A DNA stretch of 64,000 nt. It comes from Bacteroidales bacterium. GTDB taxonomy: Bacteria; Bacteroidota; Bacteroidia; Bacteroidales; UBA10428. The position numbers were made by a program, and so were the translations under genes. Under the pieces are notes generated by a model that worked only from the letters and a program-made list of their open reading frames with translations, had not been told where the DNA came from and made no database searches. Shown piece by piece: positions 37,559 to 47,140 of the stretch. The DNA lies in assembly GCA_016926235.1 (NCBI GenBank), contig JAFGOZ010000699.1, positions 124,001-188,000 of the forward strand, written 5' to 3'. Positions within the stretch are counted from its first letter, which is position 1, and each line of letters opens with the position of its first letter.

Positions 37559-38035
37559 CTATCTACTCAAAATCTCATCGATCGCCATCTGAATAATCTC
37601 ACTTTCAAACCCCCGGCTACTGGCAAAACGAAATAATTTTTGCCGGTGATTAAATTCAGAAGAAGCTTTTTGGTTTACGTATTTCTTATTTAACTCATGA
37701 TACAAAAGATTATAATACTCATTCTCGTTTATTTCATTAAAAGCATTGCTGATAATAGTCGTTCCAATTCCCTTTTGCTTTAAATGGTAACCAATTTTTA
37801 GTTTTCCCCATTTATTAAACCTGAACTTCTCCCGAACAAAAGTTTGGGCATATCTTTGATCATCGATAAATCCTTCCTGAATAAGTTGTTTCACCACGTG
37901 AGAAATACTTTCTGTTTCGCAACCCCAGTCTTTTAATTTCATTTCCATATCGAAAGAGCATTTTTCCTGCATAGCACATAAGCGCTGTGCTTTTTTCAGG
38001 GCTTCATTTTTATTCATTCCTTTTGCAATAGTCAT
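37559..38035 (-). CDS. recX: Regulatory protein RecX
   Basis: 158 residues with three helical RecX repeats (MQEKCSFDMEMKLKDWG; FIDDQRYAQTFVREK; KLKIGYHLKQKGI). RecX binds RecA filaments and limits their activity. recA is not in the window. The ATG follows prmC's stop directly, so the two are in one operon. Start at 38035 gives a plausible N-terminus. Confidence 0.87.
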   Translation of the reverse strand: MTIAKGMNKNEALKKAQRLCAMQEKCSFDMEMKLKDWGCETESISHVVKQLIQEGFIDDQRYAQTFVREKFRFNKWGKLKIGYHLKQKGIGTTIISNAFNEINENEYYNLLYHELNKKYVNQKASSEFNHRQKLFRFASSRGFESEIIQMAIDEILSR

Positions 38036-38920
38036 CTATGATGGAGTATATTGGGTTTTTACAATACGATCTTTCCCATTGATATCTTTCACAATTTCAA
38101 CATTTCTATATCCCCGCTCCTTAAATATCTCCGCTGTTTCTTTTCCATAATTTTCATTTATCTCAACCAAAAGCCATCCATTATAATTGAGATTTTCCTT
38201 TGCTATATTTGAAATTGCTTTGTAAAACAACAATGGCTCGCTATCGGGAACAAATAAAGCTAAATGAGGTTCATTTTCAAGTACATTCTTCTCCATCAAA
38301 TGCTTCTCATTATTTGTAACATAAGGAGGATTACTGATTATCATATCATACCGTCCCATACCTAACTTAGTATCTTTAAGTATATCCCTTTGAAAAAAAT
38401 TAACTTTTACACCAACATTTTCAGCATTTCTCCTTGCAATCTCTAAAGCTTCAAAGGAAACGTCCAATGCAAAAACATCGGCCTTATGCAAGTTTTTTGC
38501 CAAAGCAATAGCAATGCAACCCGAACCGGTTCCAATATCAAGAATTTTAGCATTGTTTGGCAAGGATATATCTAAAGCCAACTTAACAAGTTCTTCGGTC
38601 TCAGCCCTAGGAATAAGTACTGCTGGCGAAACATTTATAAGAATATCAAAAAATTCTGTTTCTCCTATCACATATTGAACTGGAATATGCTTTTTAAGCA
38701 GACCCAGTGCTTTCTCTACTCTTTGGATTTGCTCAGGAAGAAGTATCTCATTTTGACGTGTATGTAGCTCCAACTTTGAAAAGCCCATGATATGCTGCAA
38801 TACTATCGAAATGATTGCTTTTGTCTCAGTTTCAGGGTAAAACTTTACTAATTCCGAGTTAATTCTTCTTACTATTTTGCTCAAAGTATTTAAATCAGTC
38901 ATAGTAAAATCCAAGGGCAT
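38036..38920 (-). CDS. prmC: Release factor glutamine methyltransferase PrmC
   Basis: 294 residues: an N-terminal helical domain (residues 1-90), then a Rossmann-fold methyltransferase with SAM motif ILDIGTGSGCIAIALAKN and the catalytic NPPY (SNPPYVTNNE). PrmC methylates the Gln of the GGQ motif in RF1 and RF2. Its substrate gene, prfB, lies 2 kb upstream on the same strand, separated only by the SpoIIE phosphatase gene. Operon with recX. Confidence 0.96.
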   Translation of the reverse strand: MPLDFTMTDLNTLSKIVRRINSELVKFYPETETKAIISIVLQHIMGFSKLELHTRQNEILLPEQIQRVEKALGLLKKHIPVQYVIGETEFFDILINVSPAVLIPRAETEELVKLALDISLPNNAKILDIGTGSGCIAIALAKNLHKADVFALDVSFEALEIARRNAENVGVKVNFFQRDILKDTKLGMGRYDMIISNPPYVTNNEKHLMEKNVLENEPHLALFVPDSEPLLFYKAISNIAKENLNYNGWLLVEINENYGKETAEIFKERGYRNVEIVKDINGKDRIVKTQYTPS

Positions 38921-39097
38921 TTATTTATTTTGTACAAACAAAAAATTAATTATCAATGATATAAGCTTATCCTAATATTAATGAATTAGCATGAGCCACG
39001 CTTAATAAAGTTACAAACTTTTATATGAAATTTAAACAGGGTAAAGTCATTTTACATGAAGAAGTATAAAAAAAAATATTCATAATATTAATTGTAG

Positions 39098-39105
39098 TAA
39101 TTTTG
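39098..39105 (+). promoter_or_regulatory. -7 promoter element for ribD
   Basis: TAATTTTG matches TAnnTTTG, 26 bases before the ribD ATG. Confidence 0.45.
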
Positions 39106-39131
39106 TGTGTTTAACATGCTATTTATCTTAA

Positions 39132-40175
39132 ATGGTTAATGACAAAATATACATGGCTCGTTGTATCGACCTTGCTAAAAATGGTTTGGGATCTGCCTCG
39201 CCAAATCCGATGGTAGGTTGCGTGATCACATACAATGGCAAAATTATCGGTGAAGGCTACCATAAAAAAGCCGGAGAAGCTCATGCAGAAGTCAATGCTA
39301 TAAATTCAGTTAAAGACAAAAACCTGCTTCCTAAATCAACATTGTACGTAAATCTTGAACCTTGTGCACATTATGGGAAAACACCACCCTGTTCTGATTT
39401 GATCATTGAAAATAAAATACCCCGGGTTGTAATTGGATCTGTGGATCCAAATCCACAAGTATCCGGAAAGGGCATAAAATTATTAAGAGAAGCTGGATGT
39501 GAAGTAATACTTGATGTTTTAAAGGAACAATGCAGCGATTTGAATCGCAGATTTTTTCAGTTTCATCAAAATAAGATGCCCTATATTATACTTAAATGGG
39601 CACAAACTAAAGACGGATTTATAGACATAATCAGGAATCCTGATAGTATTAGACAGCCAACCTGGATAAGCGATGAGACATGCAGATTACTGGTACATAA
39701 ATGGCGAAGTGAAGAAGATGCCATCCTGGTAGGTACAAATACGGCTCTTTTGGATAATCCTGATTTAACAGTGCATAACTGGACCGGAAAAAATCCATTA
39801 AGATTAATACCAGACAGAAATTTATCCCTCCCAAAAGATTTGAAAATATTTAACCAAGCAACCCGTACAGTTGTGTATAATGCGAGCGTGAGCAAATTGG
39901 ATGGAAATACAGAGTATAAGGCAATCGATTTTAACAATGCTATTCATGAAATCCTGATTGACCTGTATACTAAAAATATACTTTCCATTATTGTAGAAGG
40001 AGGGGGAAAACTACTTACGAGTTTTTTACAGCAAGGGTTATGGAATGAAGCACGTATATTTATTTCCGATAAAGTATTCAAAAAAGGAATAATTGCTCCC
40101 CAAATAGATAATGACCCCAAAGAAACCTTACACATTGGAAACAGCACCTTATTTATGTTTAGCAACACGAATTAA
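39132..40175 (+). CDS. ribD: Bifunctional riboflavin deaminase/reductase RibD
   Basis: 347 residues. The N-terminal deaminase domain has the zinc motif HAEVNAI with PCAHYGKTPPC; the C-terminal half is the RibD reductase (LKWAQTKDGFID, LVGTNTALLDNPDLTVH, IIVEGGGKLLTSFL). It performs the second and third steps of riboflavin synthesis. The motif VGCVITYNGKIIGEG at the start is typical. Other rib genes are not in the window. Confidence 0.96.
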   Translation: MVNDKIYMARCIDLAKNGLGSASPNPMVGCVITYNGKIIGEGYHKKAGEAHAEVNAINSVKDKNLLPKSTLYVNLEPCAHYGKTPPCSDLIIENKIPRVVIGSVDPNPQVSGKGIKLLREAGCEVILDVLKEQCSDLNRRFFQFHQNKMPYIILKWAQTKDGFIDIIRNPDSIRQPTWISDETCRLLVHKWRSEEDAILVGTNTALLDNPDLTVHNWTGKNPLRLIPDRNLSLPKDLKIFNQATRTVVYNASVSKLDGNTEYKAIDFNNAIHEILIDLYTKNILSIIVEGGGKLLTSFLQQGLWNEARIFISDKVFKKGIIAPQIDNDPKETLHIGNSTLFMFSNTN

Positions 40176-40308
40176 ACCAAAGGTTTTATGTTTTTTTTTA
40201 AAATATTTTGTACCTTTAGCAATATTTTTAAACAAAAGTTTTTTAATTTCGTATATAATTTCATTCACATTATTATTATCTTTATTTTTTAACTAAACCC
40301 GTATTGTT

Positions 40309-42642
40309 ATGAAAAGAGTAATCTTTTTAACGATTTTATTAGTTCCGGCTCTGGTAATGGCACAAAGTGCCAAGCAATACTGTAAAGCCGGGGACGAGTT
40401 TATGGAAAAAGGCAATGTTGAAGATGCCATAGTACAATATACAAAAGCTATTGATTCAGACCCTGACTATGACAAAGCCTATATGCTAAGAGCTGTAGCT
40501 TATGAAAAACTTGATAAGCTTGATGAAGCACTTCAAGACTACAATCGTGCAAGTGTTTTTAATGAAAATGATGCTGAAATTCTCTGCAATTCCGGCAGAA
40601 TACTGTTTTTAATGGGGAAATACCAGGACGCTCTAGAGAAGCTTGATAAATCAATTGAAGCTAAGAAAACACCTGATGCCTATACCTATAAAGTGAAAAC
40701 CCTGATTGAATTAGAAAATTATAATGAAGCTCAAAAAGCGGCTGAGAAAATCTTGTCAATCAAAGAGGATGAGCAGACTCTGTTTATTTACGCCTTGGTA
40801 TGTGAGAAGCTGAAACTATATGAAGAAGCTGAAAAATTTTACAAAAAATCCATCCAGAAAAACAAAAAATTCCTTGATGCATACCTTGCGATGGCAAATG
40901 TGAAAGTTTCCCTGAACAAGAATGATGAGGGTATGGAATATGCTAATCAAGCCGTTGAATTAGAACCTCAAAATATTGAACCTTACGTTGTACGCAGCCA
41001 TGTTTACAAGGCAAAACTAGATTACCCTTCAGCTATCAATGATGTATCAAAAGCTCTGGTTATTAAACCTGAAAGTGAACGTTTATTTATGATCCGAGGT
41101 CTATATTACCAGGAATTTAACCAGCATCAGAATGCAATTAACGATTTTAATAAAGTTATACTACTTAATGATAAAAATGCGGAAGCCTACTATAAACGAG
41201 CTTGGTCATACGAACAAATTGCCAATTATGTAAAAGCAATAAAAGACTATGAGACCATTGCCAGTCTTTCAGAATTTGATCCCAAAGCACAACTTCTGTT
41301 AAAAGAAGCTCAGGACAGGCTATTCGAACTTAATCGTGAATCCAATAAACCTGTTATTAAGCTAACAACACCAAAAGAAGTAAAAGCTTTGTCAGTGCAG
41401 TTACCTAAGAATAAAGATGAATTTTCTTTAAAAGGAATAATTGCAGACGAAAGTGATTTAAAATACCTAAAAGTCGATAATAAAGATGTTCCTTTTGTGA
41501 AAGCAGATGATGGTTATGAATTTATGGCAAATGTCCGCCTTGAAAGACCAGATACTTTTGTTATGTCAGTATCTGATGTTTATGACAATGTTCTTAACGC
41601 CATGTATTTAATACAGCGTACTGAAATTAACAATCCTATAGTAAAAATTATTGCTCCCTATGCATCGGATAATGGGGAAATATATTTAGATAATGATGAT
41701 CCAAATGTTTATATAGAAGGGAAAGTAGAGGATGAAAGCAAAATTCAATCAATCATGATTGAAGGAACATCTGCCAGTTATAAAATGGATGAGATGAATC
41801 CTACATTCTCAGCCACACTTGCAGTTACTAATAAAAATAAGATCACAGTTACTGCCACAGATGAATACGGAAATAAAATTGACGCAGTGTTTAAATTAAA
41901 CCGTGAAGCAGCCCAACTTGCAGCTGATAATCCAATGGGCAAAACCTGGGTGATTTTTATCGAAAACTCTAAGTACGAATCATTTGCAAGTCTTGAAGGT
42001 CCCGGGAAAGATGTATCCATGATAAAAGCAGCTCTAGCAAATTACCAGATACACAATTTTATTCACAAAAAAGACCTTACTAAAAAAGAAATGGAAAGGT
42101 TTTTCTCCATAGAATTACGTGATATGGTAAGAAGTAACCGGGTAAATTCTTTATTGGTATGGTACGCCGGACATGGAAAGTTTGTTAACGAAACAGGTTA
42201 TTGGATTCCGGTAGATGCAAAGAGAGATGACGAGTTTACTTACTTCAATATAAACTCTTTAAAAGCAGCTATGCAGTCCTATTCAAATATTATAACCCAT
42301 ACACTGGTGGTTACTGATGCCTGTGAATCAGGACCAAGCTTTTACCAGGCTATGAGATCAACTCCCAAGGCAAGAAGCTGCAATGACTGGCAGGCCACCA
42401 AATTTAAATCATCTCAGGTATTTTCTTCAGCCGGATATGAATTAGCCGTAGATAATTCACAGTTTACAAAGACTTTCGCTAATATATTGTCCAACAACCC
42501 AAATTCATGCATTCCAATTGAAGAGGTTGTTAACAAAGTTTCATCTGCAGTAGAGAAAAATAATCAACAAAAGCCAAAATTCGGGAAAATAGCTGGGTTG
42601 GAAGATGAAGATGGAACATTCTTCTTTATTTCTAAAGAATAA
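40309..42642 (+). CDS. TPR protein with a C-terminal caspase-like (C14) protease domain
   Basis: 777 residues with a signal peptide (1-20, ending VMAQS). Residues 22-345 are about nine TPR motifs (DAIVQYTKAIDSDPDYDKAY and more). Residues 350-540 are two beta-rich, Ig-like segments with the repeated ADESDLKYLKVD/VEDESKIQSIMIE layout. Residues 545-777 form a caspase-like peptidase: His622 in YAGHG and Cys672 in DACESG, the canonical dyad, plus SAGYELAVDN in the specificity loop. The signal implies action in the periplasm or outside. The next gene, a sensor phosphatase, starts 16 bases later. Confidence 0.9.
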   Translation: MKRVIFLTILLVPALVMAQSAKQYCKAGDEFMEKGNVEDAIVQYTKAIDSDPDYDKAYMLRAVAYEKLDKLDEALQDYNRASVFNENDAEILCNSGRILFLMGKYQDALEKLDKSIEAKKTPDAYTYKVKTLIELENYNEAQKAAEKILSIKEDEQTLFIYALVCEKLKLYEEAEKFYKKSIQKNKKFLDAYLAMANVKVSLNKNDEGMEYANQAVELEPQNIEPYVVRSHVYKAKLDYPSAINDVSKALVIKPESERLFMIRGLYYQEFNQHQNAINDFNKVILLNDKNAEAYYKRAWSYEQIANYVKAIKDYETIASLSEFDPKAQLLLKEAQDRLFELNRESNKPVIKLTTPKEVKALSVQLPKNKDEFSLKGIIADESDLKYLKVDNKDVPFVKADDGYEFMANVRLERPDTFVMSVSDVYDNVLNAMYLIQRTEINNPIVKIIAPYASDNGEIYLDNDDPNVYIEGKVEDESKIQSIMIEGTSASYKMDEMNPTFSATLAVTNKNKITVTATDEYGNKIDAVFKLNREAAQLAADNPMGKTWVIFIENSKYESFASLEGPGKDVSMIKAALANYQIHNFIHKKDLTKKEMERFFSIELRDMVRSNRVNSLLVWYAGHGKFVNETGYWIPVDAKRDDEFTYFNINSLKAAMQSYSNIITHTLVVTDACESGPSFYQAMRSTPKARSCNDWQATKFKSSQVFSSAGYELAVDNSQFTKTFANILSNNPNSCIPIEEVVNKVSSAVEKNNQQKPKFGKIAGLEDEDGTFFFISKE

Positions 42643-42658
42643 ATAAAAAACCTATACT

Positions 42659-45600
42659 ATGTTCTTAACAAACCTTATTGAAAATATTCGCCCCAAAAGG
42701 CGAATATTTTTGTTTAGCATGATGGCTTCCTTTGCTCTGGCAGCCTATTCTCAAACTTATTATTTTGATAATTATAACGTCAGGGAAGGACTTGGTCAAT
42801 CTAAAGTATATACAATCATTCAGGATAAAGATGATTACATTTGGCTGGGCACATTAAGTGGGGCATCCCGTTTCGATGGTATTAATTTTGAAAATTTTAC
42901 TTCCGAACAGGGCATGGCACCAAATGCCGTAAGGGCTATTGTACAGGATGAATTTGGAAATATATGGTTTGGACATACGGGTGGAGGTATTAGCAGGTAT
43001 AAGGACGGGAAATTTGAACGGATAGAAGCCGCTGATAGTATTTATAAATCAGATATCGTCGTTGTATTTTATGATAACAACACCGGACTTTGGTTTACCT
43101 CAGACGGTTCAGGAGCATTACTATGCGAGAATCCCAATGCTCCAGCCGACCAAATAACATTTAAACATTTCTCCGGTAAAAATGGATTAAGCGACAGGAC
43201 TTTTCAATGTGGTAAGTTTTTGAATGACAGCGTTTACATTATTACAGATTATAGTATAAAAAAATACGAACCTTCAAAAGGAGGTTTCACAAACTTTGCT
43301 TTGGAAGGAATGCCCGTTTACTTCCAACCTACATGCTTCATGCAGGACAGTAAAAAAAATATATGGTTGGGAACCCATAATGGAGGCCTGTATCAATATT
43401 TTGATGAAGAAAAGAAGTTTATTATTTACGATTGGATGCGTGATGGCCTGGCCCATAATTTTATAAGCACCTTGTTTGAGGATAAAGACGGAAATATCTG
43501 GATTGGAACCTGGGGAGGTGGTATTAGCCGGTTTTCTAACAATAAGTTTAAAAATTTCACTACCAAAAATGGACTGCAGGATGAAAAGATACGTTGTATA
43601 ATGCAGGATAAAGAAGGGAACATCCTCATTGGCACAAATGACCATGGATTATCCATTTTTAAGGGTGAAAGTTTTATCAGCTTTACAGAATCAGACGGTT
43701 TAATAAACAAGCATGTTTGGGCAATAAACCAGGATGGTAAAGGTAATTACTGGTTTGGGACCGACGGTGGCATAACCGTATATAATCCCCAAAAAGATGC
43801 TCAAGCCCATTATACATATTATACACAGGAAAAGGATTATATAAGTAACCAGATTCGCTTCATTCGCAGAGACAAGGATAATAACATGTGGGTAGGAACG
43901 GAAGATCTGGGTATATACTACCTTAAAAATGATGGAAACCGGTTACTTTATTATACACCTGTTAACAGATTATTCCCTTCATTAATGATTACAACCGGTT
44001 TGGTAGTTGACAGTGATAATAATTTATGGATTGGAACGATAGACGGGTTAATTAATTTCGAGATCGATAATAACCAGGGCGGACGGTTAACCCAATATTA
44101 TGGAATAGCAGGGAATGATATAACTGCACTTATGCTGGATAAAAATGAAACCCTCTGGATAGGATCAAAAGCCAAAGGTGTCACTATTTGTGAAAAACAA
44201 GGAGATCAGAGGGTTTTTACAATAATACCTGCACTAAAGGATATGACCCCAACAGGTTTTGCCGAAGACAAAGAAGGAAAAATCTGGATAGCTACTGAAG
44301 GCAGGGGAGTAATCGTTTACGACGATGATACAATTGTCAAACACCTTACTGTAAGTGACGGACTATTAGCAAACCTTATTAATATCATCAACATTGATGA
44401 AAACAATAATGTATATATAGGTACAAACAAAGGATTAAACAAATACGACCAAAAAGAAAACAAGATTTACACCTACACACTTAAGAACGGCTTTGTTGGG
44501 ATTGAAACCAAAAAAGGAGCTACATATATAGATAATGACGGTAATTTATGGTTTGGAACCGTGAATGGAGTAACAAAATATTCCCCTCAGTTTGAAAGAA
44601 CTGAAGTAACGGAACCTCTGACCCATATCACTAAAATGCGGGTTAACCTGAAGGATAGGCCTATGGTAAACGGGATGAAACTGAATTATAAAGAAAATTC
44701 CATCATTTTTGACTATCATAGCATTTGTCTTACCAACCCTGATGCCGTTCAATATATGATAATGCTGGAAGGTGCTGATCACGAATGGCAACCCATCACC
44801 AAGCAAACAATGGAAAGTTACTCAGCTCTTCCTCCGGGTAAGTATTCTTTTAAGGTAAAGGCACGCAACAGTGTTGGTATGTGGAATAAAGAACCGGTTA
44901 GTTTTGATTTCCAGATAAAACCTCCATTTTACAAAACCTGGTGGTTCATAATCACATGTATTATTATAGGTGTTGTTGGTATTGTAATATTTATTAAAGT
45001 AAGGGAACGGCAGCTCATCAAAGAAAAACGCATTCTTGAAGAAAAGGTGAAAGAGCGGACCATCGAAATTACCCGTATGAACGAAGAGTTAGCCATGAAG
45101 AATAAGGACATTACAGATAGTATACGTTATGCAAAACGGATACAGTTCGCAATGCTAAGTCCTGATATGCCCTATAAAAATGCCTTCATACTTTTTAAGC
45201 CCAAAGATATTGTAAGTGGTGACTTTTACTGGATGCTGGAATACAAAGGCCTGGAATATTTTGCTGCAGTAGATTGTACAGGCCATGGCGTACCAGGAGC
45301 CTTTATGTCCATTATTGGACACAACTCACTGGATAAAATTGTGAAAGAATACGGCATTACCCAGCCCGGAGAAATTCTCAGTCAATTAAACAAGGAGGTT
45401 ACCATGACTCTCCATCAGCAAATAGAAAAGTCTCAGATTGATGCAGTGAAAGACGGTATGGATTTGTCTTTAACTTGTTATGACCCAAAGAAAAAGACAC
45501 TCCAATACGCCGGTGCATATAACCCGCTGATACTAATAAGGAACAGCGAGATTATTGAAATAAGGGGTGATAAGTTTGCCATCGGGCGCTCTGATGAGAA

Positions 45601-45865
45601 TTTGGATAAGAAGTTCACAAACCACGACATGCCTGTTGAAGAAGGGGATAGCATCTATATATTTTCAGATGGATATGCTGACCAATTTGGGGGTGAGAAA
45701 GGTAAAAAGTTTATGATCAAGCCTTTAAAAAACTTACTGGTTGCCATTCAGGAGAAAAATATGGAGGAACAAAAAGACTTTCTGAACCATACCATTGAAG
45801 CCTGGAAAGGTGAATATGAACAGGTAGATGATATTCTGATTATGGGAAGGAGGTTTGTCCACTAA
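42659..45865 (+). CDS. Two-component-propeller sensor fused to a SpoIIE/PP2C phosphatase
   Basis: 1068 residues: an N-terminal export signal (about 17-33), a long series of two-component-propeller repeats (about 40-640, NIWFGT/NLWIGT repeated at 40-45 residue spacing, forming beta-propellers), a Y_Y_Y domain (about 670-750), one membrane helix (761-782), a coiled coil, and a cytoplasmic SpoIIE phosphatase (from about 838; SGDFYW, VDCTGHGVPGAF, IFSDGYADQFGG). The layout is that of hybrid HTCS glycan sensors, but with a phosphatase in place of the histidine kinase, so it should sense a periplasmic ligand and dephosphorylate a cytoplasmic target. It is coupled to the caspase gene upstream. Confidence 0.93.
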   Translation: MFLTNLIENIRPKRRIFLFSMMASFALAAYSQTYYFDNYNVREGLGQSKVYTIIQDKDDYIWLGTLSGASRFDGINFENFTSEQGMAPNAVRAIVQDEFGNIWFGHTGGGISRYKDGKFERIEAADSIYKSDIVVVFYDNNTGLWFTSDGSGALLCENPNAPADQITFKHFSGKNGLSDRTFQCGKFLNDSVYIITDYSIKKYEPSKGGFTNFALEGMPVYFQPTCFMQDSKKNIWLGTHNGGLYQYFDEEKKFIIYDWMRDGLAHNFISTLFEDKDGNIWIGTWGGGISRFSNNKFKNFTTKNGLQDEKIRCIMQDKEGNILIGTNDHGLSIFKGESFISFTESDGLINKHVWAINQDGKGNYWFGTDGGITVYNPQKDAQAHYTYYTQEKDYISNQIRFIRRDKDNNMWVGTEDLGIYYLKNDGNRLLYYTPVNRLFPSLMITTGLVVDSDNNLWIGTIDGLINFEIDNNQGGRLTQYYGIAGNDITALMLDKNETLWIGSKAKGVTICEKQGDQRVFTIIPALKDMTPTGFAEDKEGKIWIATEGRGVIVYDDDTIVKHLTVSDGLLANLINIINIDENNNVYIGTNKGLNKYDQKENKIYTYTLKNGFVGIETKKGATYIDNDGNLWFGTVNGVTKYSPQFERTEVTEPLTHITKMRVNLKDRPMVNGMKLNYKENSIIFDYHSICLTNPDAVQYMIMLEGADHEWQPITKQTMESYSALPPGKYSFKVKARNSVGMWNKEPVSFDFQIKPPFYKTWWFIITCIIIGVVGIVIFIKVRERQLIKEKRILEEKVKERTIEITRMNEELAMKNKDITDSIRYAKRIQFAMLSPDMPYKNAFILFKPKDIVSGDFYWMLEYKGLEYFAAVDCTGHGVPGAFMSIIGHNSLDKIVKEYGITQPGEILSQLNKEVTMTLHQQIEKSQIDAVKDGMDLSLTCYDPKKKTLQYAGAYNPLILIRNSEIIEIRGDKFAIGRSDENLDKKFTNHDMPVEEGDSIYIFSDGYADQFGGEKGKKFMIKPLKNLLVAIQEKNMEEQKDFLNHTIEAWKGEYEQVDDILIMGRRFVH

Positions 45866-46051
45866 TTACACCAATTTCCATTAAATATTTATACAAGTAG
45901 AGACTGTCTGAAAATGTAATGGATTTCAAGCAAAGGTTGCAAAATAGAAAAAACCAAAATGCTCAAAGAACAATCTAAAAGCAATTTACACTTTGCGTCT
46001 TTTGCGAAAATCTTAGCCTTCTCGTGAAGTCTTCTTTTGGGACAACTTCTT
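45866..46051. repeat. Intergenic region with degenerate CGCAAAG-type repeats
   Basis: Between convergent genes. It contains CTTTGCGTC and TTTTGCGAAAATC followed by CTTCTCGTGAAG, similar to the stretch CGCAAAG...CGCGAAG at 56320-56365 and CGCAAAG at 6003. No gene seen. Confidence 0.35.
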
Positions 46052-47122
46052 TCAACAATATGATCTCACAAGGTTTTTAAAGCTCTGTGCTTCATTCAAT
46101 AAAAATTCTACCGATATAGGAGCAATGTATATTGGTAAATCAAGTTGGTTTATATCTTTTATAAGCGACAATAGTCGTGCTGCATCTTTCTCGGTAGTCA
46201 CTATTATCTTACCTAAGCTTTTTAATGCATTATACCGGTTATAAAGCTTTTGAATATCTGTATGAGTAAATGTGTGATGATCAGGAAATTCAAGCAATGA
46301 AACCTGCGTTGCATAATCCATTAACTTATTCCTCAAAGATTTAGGATTAGCTATACCTGTAAATAGTAAAACGGAAATTTTTTGTTGTTTAATATCCTGA
46401 AAAGTCAAGGCTTTCTGGCTTGAAAACATGGGATTCAAACCCTCATATGCCATGCTTGTGAAAAAAATACGCTGGTTAGTATGTGTCAGGTACTTATCTT
46501 CCCACTTCTTCTTTTCATCCTCTTTTAAATCAACAGGACATTTTGAGATGATGATGATTTCCGCTCGCTTCCGCTGATTGACACAGTCACGCAATCGTCC
46601 GGAAGGAAGAATAAAATCCTGCAGGATGGGACGGTTATAATCAATTAAAAGTATATTCAGGCCAGGTTTTATGCTTCTATGTTGAAATGCATCATCCAGC
46701 AATACAAGGTTAAGGCCATTGACGTCGTTTATCAATTGCTTCACTCCATATACGCGATCTGTTTCAACCGCCACCTCGATTTCAGGAAATTTTTGCTTAA
46801 TTTGTCTGGGTTCATCACCAATTTCTTCTGAAGTACTTTTTGTTGTAGCCCTTATATAATTTGATGTTTTACGTTTGTATCCTCTGCTTAATACGGCTAT
46901 CTTAAATTCATCTTTTAACAATCTTATCAAATACTCAATATGTGGTGTTTTCCCTGTTCCTCCTACTGTAATATTACCAACACAAATAACGGGAATAGGG
47001 AATGATATAGACTTAAATATCCCTGTGTCGTACAGAAAATGCCGTATCTTTATCACCAACCAATACAGAAAAGTAAAGGGAAATAGTAATATAACAACAC
47101 TATATTTTATCCATTTTTGCAT
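46052..47122 (-). CDS. lpxK: Tetraacyldisaccharide 4'-kinase LpxK
   Basis: 356 residues with a short N-terminal membrane helix (about 7-24) and the P-loop GGTGKTP (54-60) in CVGNITVGGTGKTPHIEYL. Also VLSRGYKRKT, DEPRQIKQKFPEIEV and DDAFQHRSIKPGLNILLID. It phosphorylates lipid A disaccharide at the inner membrane. It lies 18 bases after sppA on the same strand, so they may be co-transcribed. Other lpx genes are elsewhere. Confidence 0.95.
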   Translation of the reverse strand: MQKWIKYSVVILLFPFTFLYWLVIKIRHFLYDTGIFKSISFPIPVICVGNITVGGTGKTPHIEYLIRLLKDEFKIAVLSRGYKRKTSNYIRATTKSTSEEIGDEPRQIKQKFPEIEVAVETDRVYGVKQLINDVNGLNLVLLDDAFQHRSIKPGLNILLIDYNRPILQDFILPSGRLRDCVNQRKRAEIIIISKCPVDLKEDEKKKWEDKYLTHTNQRIFFTSMAYEGLNPMFSSQKALTFQDIKQQKISVLLFTGIANPKSLRNKLMDYATQVSLLEFPDHHTFTHTDIQKLYNRYNALKSLGKIIVTTEKDAARLLSLIKDINQLDLPIYIAPISVEFLLNEAQSFKNLVRSYC

Positions 47123-47140
47123 CCGGCTGTAAATTATGAA

